DNA of 24,417 nt, taken from assembly GCA_045649145.1 (NCBI GenBank), contig JAZRPK010000033.1, forward strand, positions 1-24,417. Reading direction: 5' to 3'. The position numbers were made by a program, and so were the translations under genes. Source of the stretch: HGM11525 sp045649145 (GTDB lineage: Bacteria; Bacillota; Clostridia; UBA1381). Every line of letters starts with the position of its first letter. The first letter of the stretch is position 1. The notes beneath the pieces are model-generated. The model ran no database searches and was not told where the DNA came from. It worked only from the letters and a program-made list of their open reading frames with translations. This document shows positions 6,992 through 15,577 of the stretch, in pieces.

Positions 6992-8002
6992 ATGAGTAGC
7001 AGAAAGGGAAAGCAAACCTTTGTATTTGACAAAAGACCTGCTATTACCGCATATGCGTCGATAGCGGGCAAAAAGGAAAGCGAAGGACCGCTTGGCAAGC
7101 AATTTGACATTACTTTGGATGATGATACGTGGGGCGAGAAAAGCTGGGAAAGAAGCGAAAGCAAGCTACAGAGAGAATGTGTACGGCTTGTAATTGACAA
7201 ACGTGGTATATGCGAAACGGATATTAACTGTATCTTTGCGGGAGATTTGCTTAATCAGTGCGTCGGCGCACATTACGGACTTAAGGATATGCGTGTGCCG
7301 TTTTTTGGACTCTTTGGTGCCTGTTCGACATTTTGTGAGGGTATGATTTTAGCAGCGATGTCGGTTGATTCTGGGTGCTCAGAGCGGAGTCTGTTTGTAA
7401 CGTCAAGTCACTACTGTTCTGCCGAAAAGCAGTTCCGCCTGCCGCTTAACTACGGCGGACAGCGCTCGCCAACAGCACAATGGACAGTAACAGGTGCAGG
7501 AAGCTGTCTTGTTGAAGAGGGCGATGGTGTCAGAATTCTTGGTGCGACACCGGGCAGAATTGTCGATATGGGCATATCCGATGCGTCAAATATGGGTACA
7601 GCTATGGCTCCTGCGGCTGTTGACACACTAACCGCACTATTCAAGGACACAGGCACGAGTCCCGAGGATTACGACCTTATTCTGACCGGAGATTTGGGGA
7701 CGGTTGGCTCTGATATTCTAAAAGACTTAATGCTGAAAAACGGCTTTGATATAGGCAAACAGCATAACGATTGCGGCTGTATGATATTTGATATAAAAAA
7801 ACAGGACGTACACGCAGGCGGAAGTGGTTGTGGCTGTATGGCAAGCGTTTTCTGCGCTGATACTGTAAAGAAGCTGCAAACTGGAAAAATCAAAAAAATG
7901 ATATTAATGGCAACAGGCGCGCTTATGAACACGCAGGCGATAAATCAGGGTGAAAGTATACCGTCTGTTGCGCACGCCCTGATTTTAGAGGGGGTGAGGT
8001 AG
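6992..8002 (+). CDS. spoVAD: Stage V sporulation protein AD
   Basis: SpoVAD is a thiolase-fold protein that binds dipicolinic acid (DPA) and is needed for DPA uptake into the forespore with the other SpoVA proteins; it acts at the inner spore membrane. The 336-residue length is normal. Recognisable stretches include FDKRPAITAYASIAGKKESE at the N-terminus, CIFAGDLLNQC, FGLFGACSTFCEGM, VTSSHYCSAEKQFR, LILTGDLGTVGSDILKDLM and HAGGSGCGCMASVF. The start is set by GAGGTGAT 3 bp before the ATG. spoVAE follows after one base. Directly upstream is a terminator, so expression needs a promoter in the 45-bp gap. A poor forespore-sigma match (GTATA at 6946, AAAAATA at 6968) is the only candidate I see. 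SpoVAC, normally the gene before it, is absent here. Confidence 0.96.
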   Translation: MSSRKGKQTFVFDKRPAITAYASIAGKKESEGPLGKQFDITLDDDTWGEKSWERSESKLQRECVRLVIDKRGICETDINCIFAGDLLNQCVGAHYGLKDMRVPFFGLFGACSTFCEGMILAAMSVDSGCSERSLFVTSSHYCSAEKQFRLPLNYGGQRSPTAQWTVTGAGSCLVEEGDGVRILGATPGRIVDMGISDASNMGTAMAPAAVDTLTALFKDTGTSPEDYDLILTGDLGTVGSDILKDLMLKNGFDIGKQHNDCGCMIFDIKKQDVHAGGSGCGCMASVFCADTVKKLQTGKIKKMILMATGALMNTQAINQGESIPSVAHALILEGVR

Positions 8003-8003
8003 T

Positions 8004-8360
8004 ATGGACTTTGTCAAGGCTTTTGTTGTAGGCGGACTTATATGTGTGATTGGTCAGATTTTGATAGATAAAACTAAACTCACTCCTGCCAGAATACTTG
8101 TATGCTATGTTGTTGCGGGTGTGCTTTTAGAGCTTGTAGGTATTTACGAGTCAATTGTGGATTTTGCAGGAGCGGGTGCAACCGTTCCGCTTACAGGGTT
8201 TGGGTATAATCTCTGTAAGGGAGTATTCCGTGCGGTTTCGGATAAAGGTTTGATTGGGGCACTCTCGGGTGGCTTTGAGGCGGGCGCGACAGGACTTGGC
8301 GCTGCAGTCCTTTTTGGACTTTTGTCTGCACTTATCTTCAAACCGAAAGCGAGAAGCTAA
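8004..8360 (+). CDS. spoVAE: Stage V sporulation protein AE (SpoVAE/SpoVAEb)
   Basis: This 118-residue membrane protein matches the SpoVAE (SpoVAEb) family in length and in hydrophobic layout: helices at about residues 3-19, 28-50 and 92-112, with the conserved LTGFGYNLCKGV and GFEAGATGLGAAVLFGLL segments. Family knowledge: it is a component of the SpoVA channel that moves DPA across the inner forespore membrane. The gene starts one base after the spoVAD stop codon, with GGGGTGAGGT inside the end of spoVAD, so the two are translationally coupled. A stem-loop directly follows. Confidence 0.94.
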   Translation: MDFVKAFVVGGLICVIGQILIDKTKLTPARILVCYVVAGVLLELVGIYESIVDFAGAGATVPLTGFGYNLCKGVFRAVSDKGLIGALSGGFEAGATGLGAAVLFGLLSALIFKPKARS

Positions 8361-8366
8361 TAAAAG

Positions 8367-8395
8367 AAGGCTGCCGATTGGCAGCCTTTAGATTA
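8367..8395. terminator. Bidirectional terminator between spoVAE and murC
   Basis: AAGGCTGCC (8367-8375) pairs with GGCAGCCTT (8380-8388) across a 4-nt loop. T-rich sequence follows on the plus strand (TTTAGATTATTT), and a TCTTTTATT tract follows on the minus strand, so it can serve both convergent genes. Confidence 0.85.
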
Positions 8396-9772
8396 TTTGC
8401 ATATACTGTTTGCTAAGTCAACAACGTTTCCTGCACCCATGGTAAAGACAACGTCGCCTGTTGATACTTCCTGTTTCAGTAGGTTTTCTATATCATCAAA
8501 CTTTTCCACAAAGCGCACCTTGACGCCACGTTTTGCAATATCGGCGGCGAGGTTTTCAGGCTTTGTTACACCGTCAAAAACCTCTCTTGCTGCATAGATA
8601 TGAGTTATAATAAGCTCATCTGCGAGGTCAAAACTTTCAACAAATTCGTTCCACAAAGTGCGGGTGCGGGAGTAGGTGTGCGGCTGAAACACGCACCAGA
8701 GCTTTTTATGTTCAAACTTTGATGCGGCACTAAGTGTTGCCTTGATTTCAGTCGGATGATGTGCATAATCATCAATTACAGTTGCACCATTTAGTGTGCC
8801 TTTTTTCTCAAATCGTCTGTGAGTGCCGGAAAATTCACAAATTCCGTCGGCACATACTGGTATATCAAGTCCAAGAAGGTCACAAACGGCGATAGTTGCC
8901 ACTGCGTTTTGAATATTGTGGTTACCGGGGACTTTGAGTGAAAGGTGAGAGAGAACTTTTCCGTCCTTTATTACGTCAAACTCAGGGTAACCGGCTGTAA
9001 AGGTTATATTATCGGCATAATACTCGTTTGACTTATCTATGCCGTAATAGTGAGTATCGCAGTCTGTACCGTCAAGGGCGCGGTGTACATTTTCATCATC
9101 ACCGCAAGCGACCACCAAACCAACATCTTTTGTTAAAAGTGCAAATTTTCTAAAGCTTTCGATAATTTCGTCAAGACCGGAAAAGAAATCGAGATGGTCT
9201 TCTTCGATGTTGGTAATAATAGCAACTGTCGGATAGAAATTAAGGAAGCTGTTGGTGTACTCGCACGCTTCGGTGAGAAAATAGTCATTTCCACCTGCAC
9301 GGATATTACCGCCTATCAAATCAAGCTCGCCGCCGATGCTGACTGTAGCGTCAGTATCCGCCTTTAAGAGAGCGTGTGTGAGAATTGAGGTAGTAGTAGT
9401 CTTGCCGTGAGTGCCTGCAACACAAATGGTGTTGGGATATTCCTTCATCAAAGCGCCTAAGAACTCAGCACGATTAAGGAGTGTGACGCCGTTTTCTTTT
9501 GCGGTAACAATCTCCGGATTATCAGCCTTTGCTGCTGCTGTATAAACCACGAGGTCTGCACCTTTGACATTTTCGCCCAAATGACCTTCGAATACAGCAG
9601 CTCCGCTTTTTTCGAGCTTGTCGGTAATATGGCTCTTTTGTCTGTCCGAGCCTGAAACCTTAAAGCCTCTTTTAAGCATAATTTCGGCAAGTCCGCTCAT
9701 ACTGATTCCGCCGATACCGACAAAATGAATATGTGAATTGGTATTTAACTGTGATAATGAAAACGAGGACAT
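8393..9772 (-). CDS. murC: UDP-N-acetylmuramate--L-alanine ligase
   Basis: MurC adds L-alanine to UDP-MurNAc with ATP, the first step of stem-peptide synthesis of peptidoglycan in the cytoplasm. The 459 residues show the three Mur-ligase domains: the N-terminal UDP-binding part with HFVGIGGISMSGLAEIML (residues 16-33), the central ATPase with AGTHGKTTT (119-127) and TNIEEDHLDFF (187-197), and the C-terminal part with FSGTHRRFE (314-322) and DDYAHHPTEI (334-343). AAAGG lies upstream of the start on the minus strand, and a consensus promoter lies in the shared region with spoVG. It is transcribed alone and ends at the terminator shared with spoVAE. Confidence 0.97.
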   Translation of the reverse strand: MSSFSLSQLNTNSHIHFVGIGGISMSGLAEIMLKRGFKVSGSDRQKSHITDKLEKSGAAVFEGHLGENVKGADLVVYTAAAKADNPEIVTAKENGVTLLNRAEFLGALMKEYPNTICVAGTHGKTTTTSILTHALLKADTDATVSIGGELDLIGGNIRAGGNDYFLTEACEYTNSFLNFYPTVAIITNIEEDHLDFFSGLDEIIESFRKFALLTKDVGLVVACGDDENVHRALDGTDCDTHYYGIDKSNEYYADNITFTAGYPEFDVIKDGKVLSHLSLKVPGNHNIQNAVATIAVCDLLGLDIPVCADGICEFSGTHRRFEKKGTLNGATVIDDYAHHPTEIKATLSAASKFEHKKLWCVFQPHTYSRTRTLWNEFVESFDLADELIITHIYAAREVFDGVTKPENLAADIAKRGVKVRFVEKFDDIENLLKQEVSTGDVVFTMGAGNVVDLANSICK

Positions 9773-9818
9773 ATTATCAGCCTTTCATAGTTAAAATAAA
9801 TATTCTGTTATACAATAT

Positions 9819-9847
9819 ATTATAAACCAACAGCGTGTTTTTGTAAA
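9819..9847 (-). promoter_or_regulatory. murC promoter
   Basis: On the minus strand: TTTACA (9842-9847), 17-bp spacer, TATAAT (9819-9824). The predicted start is near 9812, about 40 bp before the murC start codon. Confidence 0.75.
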
Positions 9848-9882
9848 CATTTAATGTCTTTTTCGTCAAAAAAAATTTTTTA

Positions 9883-9911
9883 TTGACAAAACTGCACAAA
9901 TGGTTTATAAT
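9883..9911 (+). promoter_or_regulatory. spoVG promoter (perfect SigA consensus)
   Basis: TTGACA (9883-9888), 17-bp spacer, TATAAT (9906-9911). The leader is about 80 nt. Just before the ribosome site it can form an imperfect hairpin: ACAGA and CAAAAT near 9951-9965 against ATTTTG and TCTGT up to 9979. Together with the murC promoter this fills the 225-bp gap 9773-9997. Confidence 0.85.
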
Positions 9912-9997
9912 GTATAAGGCATAATTTGATATCCAATCATCATAGGACAGACAGAATACAAAATATAATTTTGCTCTGTGGAGGGTGGTGAATTATC

Positions 9998-10264
9998 TTG
10001 GATATAACAGATATCAGAGTAAAAAAGATTACAGCTGAAGGGAAAATGAAGGCGATTGTATCAGTTACCTTTGACAATGCCTTTGTTGTTCACGACATAA
10101 AGATAATTGAGGGGCAGGATAAGCTTTTTACCGCAATGCCTTCTCGCAAAATATCCGAAACCGAGTATAAGGATATTGCTCATCCCATTAACAGCGAAAT
10201 GCGTGAAACTCTCGAAAAGCAGATTATCGCACGCTATATGGAAGAGCTTGCTTCAGAGGAATGA
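9998..10264 (+). CDS. spoVG: SpoVG, site-specific RNA/DNA-binding regulator
   Basis: This 88-residue protein is the size and pattern of SpoVG, a small regulator that binds nucleic acid and affects septation, sporulation and other traits in Firmicutes. It begins MDITDIRVKKITAEGKMKAI and contains the family stretches VTFDNAFVVHDIKIIEG and FTAMPSRK. The start is a TTG codon at 9998, chosen because it gives the expected N-terminus and lies 7 bp after the very strong GGAGGGTGGTG (9980-9990); no ATG or GTG fits. It is monocistronic: a consensus SigA promoter precedes it and a terminator follows. In Bacillus the neighbour is glmU; here it is divergent murC. Confidence 0.96.
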   Translation: MDITDIRVKKITAEGKMKAIVSVTFDNAFVVHDIKIIEGQDKLFTAMPSRKISETEYKDIAHPINSEMRETLEKQIIARYMEELASEE

Positions 10265-10274
10265 CTTGTATGTT

Positions 10275-10312
10275 AACGACCGTTGCGTTTTGCTACGGTC
10301 GTTTTCTTGTTC
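10275..10312 (+). terminator. Rho-independent terminator after spoVG
   Basis: AACGACCGT (10275-10283) pairs with ACGGTCGTT (10295-10303), with two further inner G-C pairs, followed by TTCTTGTTCTTT. Confidence 0.9.
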
Positions 10313-10372
10313 TTTGATATATTACAATATGATGAAAAAATACGGAAATTTATAGATTTTTTCTTTCTGATA

Positions 10373-10381
10373 TGATATAAT
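10373..10381 (+). promoter_or_regulatory. Extended -10 promoter of the ftsK-ygiQ-folD operon
   Basis: TGATATAAT (10373-10381) is a perfect extended -10 element. No good -35 hexamer lies at 16-18 bp, as is usual for extended -10 promoters. The ftsK start codon is 45 bp downstream. Confidence 0.65.
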
Positions 10382-10426
10382 TTTAAGAAATATTATGAAA
10401 TATTACCGAAAAGGGGTACATATATA

Positions 10427-12877
10427 ATGGCTGTAAAGAAAAACTCGTCTAATAAACGCACCTCAAAGACGGGCGTAAACAGAAAAAAGTATAAGTCTGC
10501 ACCCGTAAGGAGAAAATCTCAAAAGAAAGCAAATAACTATGTCTTAACAGTATTTGTTTCGGCTGTTGTTGCTATTTTGCTTGCTATCTTTATATATTTT
10601 AATTCAGCAGGTGTTGTAGGCTCTGGCATAAGGAGTCTGCTGTTTGGTCTTTTTGCGAGTGTAGCATACTTGATACCAGTAGTTGTCGGCGCTCTGTCCG
10701 TTTATTCTGCTAAAAGGAAGGATACAAGACGCTTTTGGATAAAGAGCAGTCTTTGTTTTGCATGCGCTGTCCTATTAGGTAGCTTTATACAGCTTTTAAT
10801 GCCCGGTGATATGCCGGAAATATCAAGCCTCTGGTCGCTTGGTCAAAGTGGCAAGGGTGGTGGAATATTCGGTGGACTGTTCGCTATTTTTATGGAAAAT
10901 ATGGTCGGAAATGCTGCAGCCTGCGTAATTGTAGTTGCGGTGCTTTTTGTGCTGTTTAGCTTGCTCTTTAAGGTTTCTTTCATAAGCATAATCCAGAGCT
11001 TCTTCAGCGGTGTATCTGACGAGATAAAGGACATTGAGAAGGTAGACGTCAGCGAACAGGGAAGAAAGATTAAAAGAACGGTTGCAAGACATAAAGAAGA
11101 ATCTGAGTCAAAACCGCAGTTTTATGACGAGTTAGAGGAAGAATCAGCCGTTCCCGAAAAGACGAAAAAGAAAGGCAAGATTGAAAAGATATTTGCCGAT
11201 GATGAGGAAGATGAGATAGTTCCGACAGAGGAATTTGATGCGGATAAGTTCTTGGAGGAGGTTGCTGCGCAGCTTCCGCAGACGGAGGGTGTTCGTGAGA
11301 TAATGGAAGAGCACCGCCGTCAAAATAGTGAAGAGCCGCAAAGGGCGGAAACCACAACCAAGGAAGAGAGAGAACAGATATCCAGCGAGATTGATACATC
11401 TATCGAAGAAAAGCACGAGTATGTATATCCTTCGCTTGATATTCTTAAAAAAGCGGGAGAAACTACTGTTGATAAACGAAAAGAGATGCTTGAAACCTCT
11501 AAAAAGCTTATGGAAACGCTTAAAAACTTTGGTGTTGAGGCAAAGCTTTTGCAGGTTACAAACGGCCCTGCGGTTACAAGATATGAAATTCAGCTAAATG
11601 CAGGTGTTAAAATTTCAAAGATAACAGGACTTGCTGAGGATATAGCGTTAAACCTTGCTGTTCCGACTGTTCTTGTAGCACCTGTACCGGGTAAGGCTGC
11701 TGTCGGTATAGAAGTTCCTAATAACAGCGTAGGTCTGGTTTGCGTGCGTGAGCTTTTGGAAAGTCAGGAGTTCCAAAACAGCAAATCAAAGCTGACTATT
11801 GCGCTTGGCAAGGACATCGGCGGAAGAGTAATAATAGGTGATATTGCGAAGTTCCCGCATATACTGATTGCAGGCTCGACAGGTTCGGGTAAATCTGTAT
11901 GTATAAACACTATCATAACAAGTATTCTCTATAAATCGAGTCCCGATGATGTTAAGCTTATTATGATTGACCCTAAGGTTGTCGAGCTTGGCGTGTATAA
12001 CGGAATACCGCATCTTCTAATCCCTGTTGTAACCGACCCTAAAAGAGCGGCAGGAGCGCTTAACTGGGCAGTAGGCGAGATGATGAAGCGTTACAGTATG
12101 TTTGCTGAAACAGGCACGAGAAATCTTGACGGATATAACGAGCATATTGAAAGTGAAGGCGGTCAAAAATTACCAAAGATAGTAATTATTATTGACGAGC
12201 TTGCAGACTTGATGATGGTTGCGGCAAAAGAGGTCGAGGACTATATCTGCCGCCTTGCTCAGCTTGCAAGAGCTGCGGGAATACACCTTATAATCGCAAC
12301 ACAGCGTCCGTCGGTAGATGTTATTACGGGACTTATTAAAGCCAATGTTCCCAGCAGAATTGCGTTTGCTGTTTCGAGTGGTGTTGACAGCCGTACAATT
12401 CTTGACAGAGTCGGAGCAGAAAAGCTTTTAGGTAAAGGCGATATGCTTTATCATCCGACAGGTAAGCCTAATGCTATTAGAGTTCAGGGTGCATTTGTCA
12501 ATGATGATGAGGTTGAAAGACTGGTCGATTTTGTTAAGGAAAATGCAGAGGAAAATCATTACGCACACGACCTTGAGGAGCATATCGACAGAGTATCGAC
12601 AGGCGAGCATGGCGTAACTGATGAAGACGATGCTGACGATGCAGATGCACTTTTGCCTCAGGCGATTGAGCTTGCACTTGAGCTTGGACAGATTTCTACT
12701 GCAATGGTACAAAGACGAATGAAGGTCGGTTATGCAAGAGCAGGCAGAATTATAGACCAGATGGAACAACGAGGACTTATAAGCGGTGCAAACGGCTCTA
12801 AGCCGAGAGAGGTGTATTCTGAACGCATCAGAGCCACTATGGACGCACCGATATATGGAGTAGATGACGATGAATAA
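10427..12877 (+). CDS. ftsK: DNA translocase FtsK/SpoIIIE
   Basis: This hexameric ATPase pumps chromosomal DNA through the division or sporulation septum. The 816 residues comprise a very basic N-terminal tail (1-34), four hydrophobic segments (about 36-58, 69-94, 105-126 and 150-188), an acidic charged linker (about 200-340), the alpha/beta motor and the C-terminal gamma winged helix. Walker A is GSTGSGKS (483-490) and Walker B is IIIIDE (586-591), followed by the AQLARAAGIHLIIATQRPS motif. The gamma domain (about 740-800) shows LGQISTAMVQRRMKVGYARA and IIDQMEQRG, for reading DNA polarity. Whether it does the vegetative FtsK or the sporulation SpoIIIE task cannot be told from sequence; many Clostridia have a single such protein. 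AAGGGG lies 10 bp before the ATG. The stop codon overlaps the ygiQ start. Confidence 0.96.
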   Translation: MAVKKNSSNKRTSKTGVNRKKYKSAPVRRKSQKKANNYVLTVFVSAVVAILLAIFIYFNSAGVVGSGIRSLLFGLFASVAYLIPVVVGALSVYSAKRKDTRRFWIKSSLCFACAVLLGSFIQLLMPGDMPEISSLWSLGQSGKGGGIFGGLFAIFMENMVGNAAACVIVVAVLFVLFSLLFKVSFISIIQSFFSGVSDEIKDIEKVDVSEQGRKIKRTVARHKEESESKPQFYDELEEESAVPEKTKKKGKIEKIFADDEEDEIVPTEEFDADKFLEEVAAQLPQTEGVREIMEEHRRQNSEEPQRAETTTKEEREQISSEIDTSIEEKHEYVYPSLDILKKAGETTVDKRKEMLETSKKLMETLKNFGVEAKLLQVTNGPAVTRYEIQLNAGVKISKITGLAEDIALNLAVPTVLVAPVPGKAAVGIEVPNNSVGLVCVRELLESQEFQNSKSKLTIALGKDIGGRVIIGDIAKFPHILIAGSTGSGKSVCINTIITSILYKSSPDDVKLIMIDPKVVELGVYNGIPHLLIPVVTDPKRAAGALNWAVGEMMKRYSMFAETGTRNLDGYNEHIESEGGQKLPKIVIIIDELADLMMVAAKEVEDYICRLAQLARAAGIHLIIATQRPSVDVITGLIKANVPSRIAFAVSSGVDSRTILDRVGAEKLLGKGDMLYHPTGKPNAIRVQGAFVNDDEVERLVDFVKENAEENHYAHDLEEHIDRVSTGEHGVTDEDDADDADALLPQAIELALELGQISTAMVQRRMKVGYARAGRIIDQMEQRGLISGANGSKPREVYSERIRATMDAPIYGVDDDE

Positions 12878-14807
12878 GGGTTTCCTGCCCGTATCTTTGG
12901 AAGATATGAAAAAGCGTGGCTGGGACGAGCTTGATTTTTTGTATGTAGTGGGCGATGCCTATGTCGACCATCCAAGCTTCGGTCACGCTATTATTTCACG
13001 TGTGCTTGAGTCTTATGGATATAAGGTTGGTATTATAGCACAGCCCGATTGGCACAGTATTGACGATTTTGTAAAAATGGGTCGTCCCCGACTTGCCGTG
13101 CTGGTTTCTGCAGGGAATATAGATTCTATGGTAAATCACTACACGGCCGCTAAAAAACCAAGGCGTGAGGATTTCTACTCTCCCGGTAAAAAGGCAGGGC
13201 TAAGACCTGACAGAGCAACAATTGTCTACTGTAACCGTATAAGAGAGGCTTTTGGTAATATTCCTATTCTAATCGGCGGTGTTGAGGCAAGCTTAAGACG
13301 TTTTGCTCATTATGATTACTGGGACGATAAGGTAAGGCGTTCGATATTATTCGACTCACGTGCCGATATTCTAATGTACGGAATGGGCGAGAGACAGATT
13401 GTTGAAATAGCAGAGTGCTTGTCGTCGGGTATGTCGGTTAATGAAATTACGTATATCAAAGGGACTTGTGTAATATCGAAAACTGATGATATATATGATT
13501 CTGTTAAGCTGCCTTCGTTTGAAGAATGTGCAGCTGATAAAAGAGCGTACGCTTTGGCGTGCAAGGTTCAGACTGAAGAACAAAATCCATATATTGGCAA
13601 AGTTCTTATACAAGAACATCAGGGCAGATTTCTTGTCCAAAATCCGCCTGCTAAGCCGCTAAATAGCGACGAGCTTGACAAGGTTTATGAGCTGCCGTAT
13701 ATGCGAGAGCCGCATCCGATGTATGATGATTTAGGCGGTATTGCGGCGATTGATGAGGTAAGGTTTTCAATTACAAGCTCAAGAGGCTGTTTTGGTGGCT
13801 GTAATTTCTGTGCTCTTAGCTTTCATCAGGGCAGAATTGTAACCGCAAGGAGTCATAACTCGATTATCTCAGAGGCGAAAATGCTTACAAAGCACCCCGA
13901 ATTTAAGGGCTACATTCACGATGTCGGTGGGCCTACAGCAAATTTTAGACGCAGTGCCTGCGATAAGCAGATGTCAGTCGGTGCGTGCAAGAATAAACAG
14001 TGCCTGTTTCCTAAACCGTGCTCCAATCTTATATGCGACCACAGAGAGTATGTAAGTCTTTTAAGAAAGCTAAGGAAAATAGAGGGTGTAAAAAAGGTTT
14101 TTATCCGTTCTGGAATACGCTTTGATTATGTAATGTGTGACAAGGACGGCACATTCTTAAAAGAGCTCTCAGAGCATCACGTTAGCGGTCAGCTTAAGGT
14201 CGCGCCCGAGCATATTTCGGATAATGTACTAAAACATATGGGCAAACCTGAAAACAGCGTATATGAGCGGTTTAGCAATCGTTTTTATAATATTAACGAA
14301 AATCTGGGTAAAAAGCAGTTTTTGATACCATATCTTATGTCAAGTCATCCGGGCAGTACGATAAACGATGCAATAGCATTGGCACTGTATCTTAAAAAGA
14401 ACGGCTTAAATCCCGAACAGGTGCAGGATTTTTACCCTACACCTGGGACTGTCTCAACCTGTATGTATTATACAGGAATTGACCCTATGACAGGCGAGGG
14501 GGTATACGTTCCCAAAACTCCAAAAGAAAAGGCAATGCAAAGGGCACTTTTGCAATTTGCAAGACCTGAAAACCGCCGTATTGTAGAGGAGGCTCTTAGG
14601 AGTGCCGGCAGAGAAGACTTGATTGGATATGGCAGTAATTGCCTTATAAAACCTTATAAGAATGACGGAAGGAAGATTGATGATGGCAAAAATTCTAAGC
14701 GGAAAAGCAGTATCCGACAGAATAAAGGCGGAGCTGGCAATAGAGGCAGAGGCGCAAAGAAAGAGGGGAATAAACGCAGGTCTGGCGGTAATAATCGTGG
14801 GCGATGA
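12870..14807 (+). CDS. ygiQ: YgiQ family (UPF0313) radical SAM protein
   Basis: This 645-residue radical SAM protein of the YgiQ family has an unknown reaction. The first part holds GWDELDFLYVVGDAYVDHPS and FGHAIISRVLESYGYKVG, a cobalamin-binding-like domain typical of the family. GCFGGCNFCALSFHQG contains the cluster-binding CxxxCxxC (Cys307, Cys311, Cys314). Later stretches include KVAPEHISDNVLKHMGKP, QVQDFYPTPGTVSTCMYYTG and GREDLIGYG. ATG 12870 is preferred over 12864 because GGAG lies 9 bp rather than 3 bp upstream; it overlaps the end of ftsK by 8 bp. The last 43 or so residues form a basic Lys/Arg/Gly/Asn tail encoded in the same DNA as the start of folD, in another frame. Confidence 0.93.
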   Translation: MNKGFLPVSLEDMKKRGWDELDFLYVVGDAYVDHPSFGHAIISRVLESYGYKVGIIAQPDWHSIDDFVKMGRPRLAVLVSAGNIDSMVNHYTAAKKPRREDFYSPGKKAGLRPDRATIVYCNRIREAFGNIPILIGGVEASLRRFAHYDYWDDKVRRSILFDSRADILMYGMGERQIVEIAECLSSGMSVNEITYIKGTCVISKTDDIYDSVKLPSFEECAADKRAYALACKVQTEEQNPYIGKVLIQEHQGRFLVQNPPAKPLNSDELDKVYELPYMREPHPMYDDLGGIAAIDEVRFSITSSRGCFGGCNFCALSFHQGRIVTARSHNSIISEAKMLTKHPEFKGYIHDVGGPTANFRRSACDKQMSVGACKNKQCLFPKPCSNLICDHREYVSLLRKLRKIEGVKKVFIRSGIRFDYVMCDKDGTFLKELSEHHVSGQLKVAPEHISDNVLKHMGKPENSVYERFSNRFYNINENLGKKQFLIPYLMSSHPGSTINDAIALALYLKKNGLNPEQVQDFYPTPGTVSTCMYYTGIDPMTGEGVYVPKTPKEKAMQRALLQFARPENRRIVEEALRSAGREDLIGYGSNCLIKPYKNDGRKIDDGKNSKRKSSIRQNKGGAGNRGRGAKKEGNKRRSGGNNRGR

Positions 14808-15540
14808 CCCCGCAAGCCGTGTTTATGTAAATAACAAGAAAAAGGCGTGTGCAGACCTTGGTATATACTCGGAAGAATATGCACTTCCTGCAGAAACAAC
14901 TGAGGAACAGCTTTTGGAGCTTATTGCCACACTTAATAAGAAATGTGATATTTCAGGCGTACTTGTTCAGCTTCCCTTGCCTAAGCATATTAACGAAAAA
15001 ACCGTGCTTGATGCGATAGACCCCAAGAAAGACGTTGATGCTTTTCACCCTGTAAATGTCGGCAAGATTATGGTTGGCGACTTTGATTTTGTTCCTTGTA
15101 CTCCAGCGGGCGTTATGGAGCTTATTAAAGAGTCGGGAATAGATGTTGCGGGCAAGGATTGTGTGGTTGTCGGAAGAAGTAACATTGTTGGTAAACCTCA
15201 GGCAATGCTCCTTTTGCATCAAAACGGCACTGTCACCATATGCCACTCAAGAACAGCCGACCTTGCTGAAAAGACAAGAAAGGCAGACATACTAGTTGCT
15301 GCCGTCGGTATACCAAATTTTATCAAGGGCGATATGATAAAGCCGGGTGCTGTTGTGATAGATGTCGGCATAAACCGTATTGCTGATAAAAAGCTTGTCG
15401 GCGATGTCGATTTTGAGGAGGCAGAAAAGGTTGCAGGGGCAATAACGCCTGTACCCGGCGGTGTCGGTCCTATGACTATTGCAATGCTTATGAGAAATAC
15501 CTTAAAGGCAGCGGAAATTAACGAAACTAAAAAGGCGTAA
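14680..15540 (+). CDS. folD: Bifunctional methylenetetrahydrofolate dehydrogenase/cyclohydrolase
   Basis: FolD interconverts 5,10-methylene-, methenyl- and 10-formyl-tetrahydrofolate in the cytoplasm, supplying one-carbon units. The length, about 286 residues, is normal. Key parts: GLAVIIVGDDPASRVYVNNK with the catalytic lysine region after the YVNNK motif, SGVLVQLPLPKHI, DVDAFHPVNVG, FVPCTPAGVMEL, VVVGRSNIVGKP and TPVPGGVGPMTIAML. ATG 14680 and ATG 14683 are both possible; GGAAGGAAG at 14667-14675 fits either. The N-terminus AKILSGKAVSDRIKAEL is conserved family sequence, so the gene truly starts inside ygiQ, overlapping it by about 125-128 bp. It is the last gene of the ftsK operon. Confidence 0.96.
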   Translation: MMAKILSGKAVSDRIKAELAIEAEAQRKRGINAGLAVIIVGDDPASRVYVNNKKKACADLGIYSEEYALPAETTEEQLLELIATLNKKCDISGVLVQLPLPKHINEKTVLDAIDPKKDVDAFHPVNVGKIMVGDFDFVPCTPAGVMELIKESGIDVAGKDCVVVGRSNIVGKPQAMLLLHQNGTVTICHSRTADLAEKTRKADILVAAVGIPNFIKGDMIKPGAVVIDVGINRIADKKLVGDVDFEEAEKVAGAITPVPGGVGPMTIAMLMRNTLKAAEINETKKA

Positions 15541-15543
15541 GAC

Positions 15544-15577
15544 AAAGAGAACGGCAAAACCGTTCTCTTTAATTTTT
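15544..15577. terminator. Bidirectional terminator between folD and the radical SAM gene
   Basis: A perfect 11-bp stem, AAAGAGAACGG (15544-15554) and CCGTTCTCTTT (15560-15570), 5-nt loop, then AATTTTTAT on the plus strand. The stop codon of the minus-strand gene overlaps its edge. Confidence 0.88.

Noticed and set aside
9882..9890. Spo0A-box-like ATTGACAAA upstream of spoVG
   Set aside because: It matches 8 of 9 bases but coincides with the consensus -35 TTGACA, which forces most of the similarity.
10107..10355. 82-codon open frame overlapping the end of spoVG
   Set aside because: It is a shifted frame over spoVG and its terminator, with no ribosome site and no recognisable protein features.
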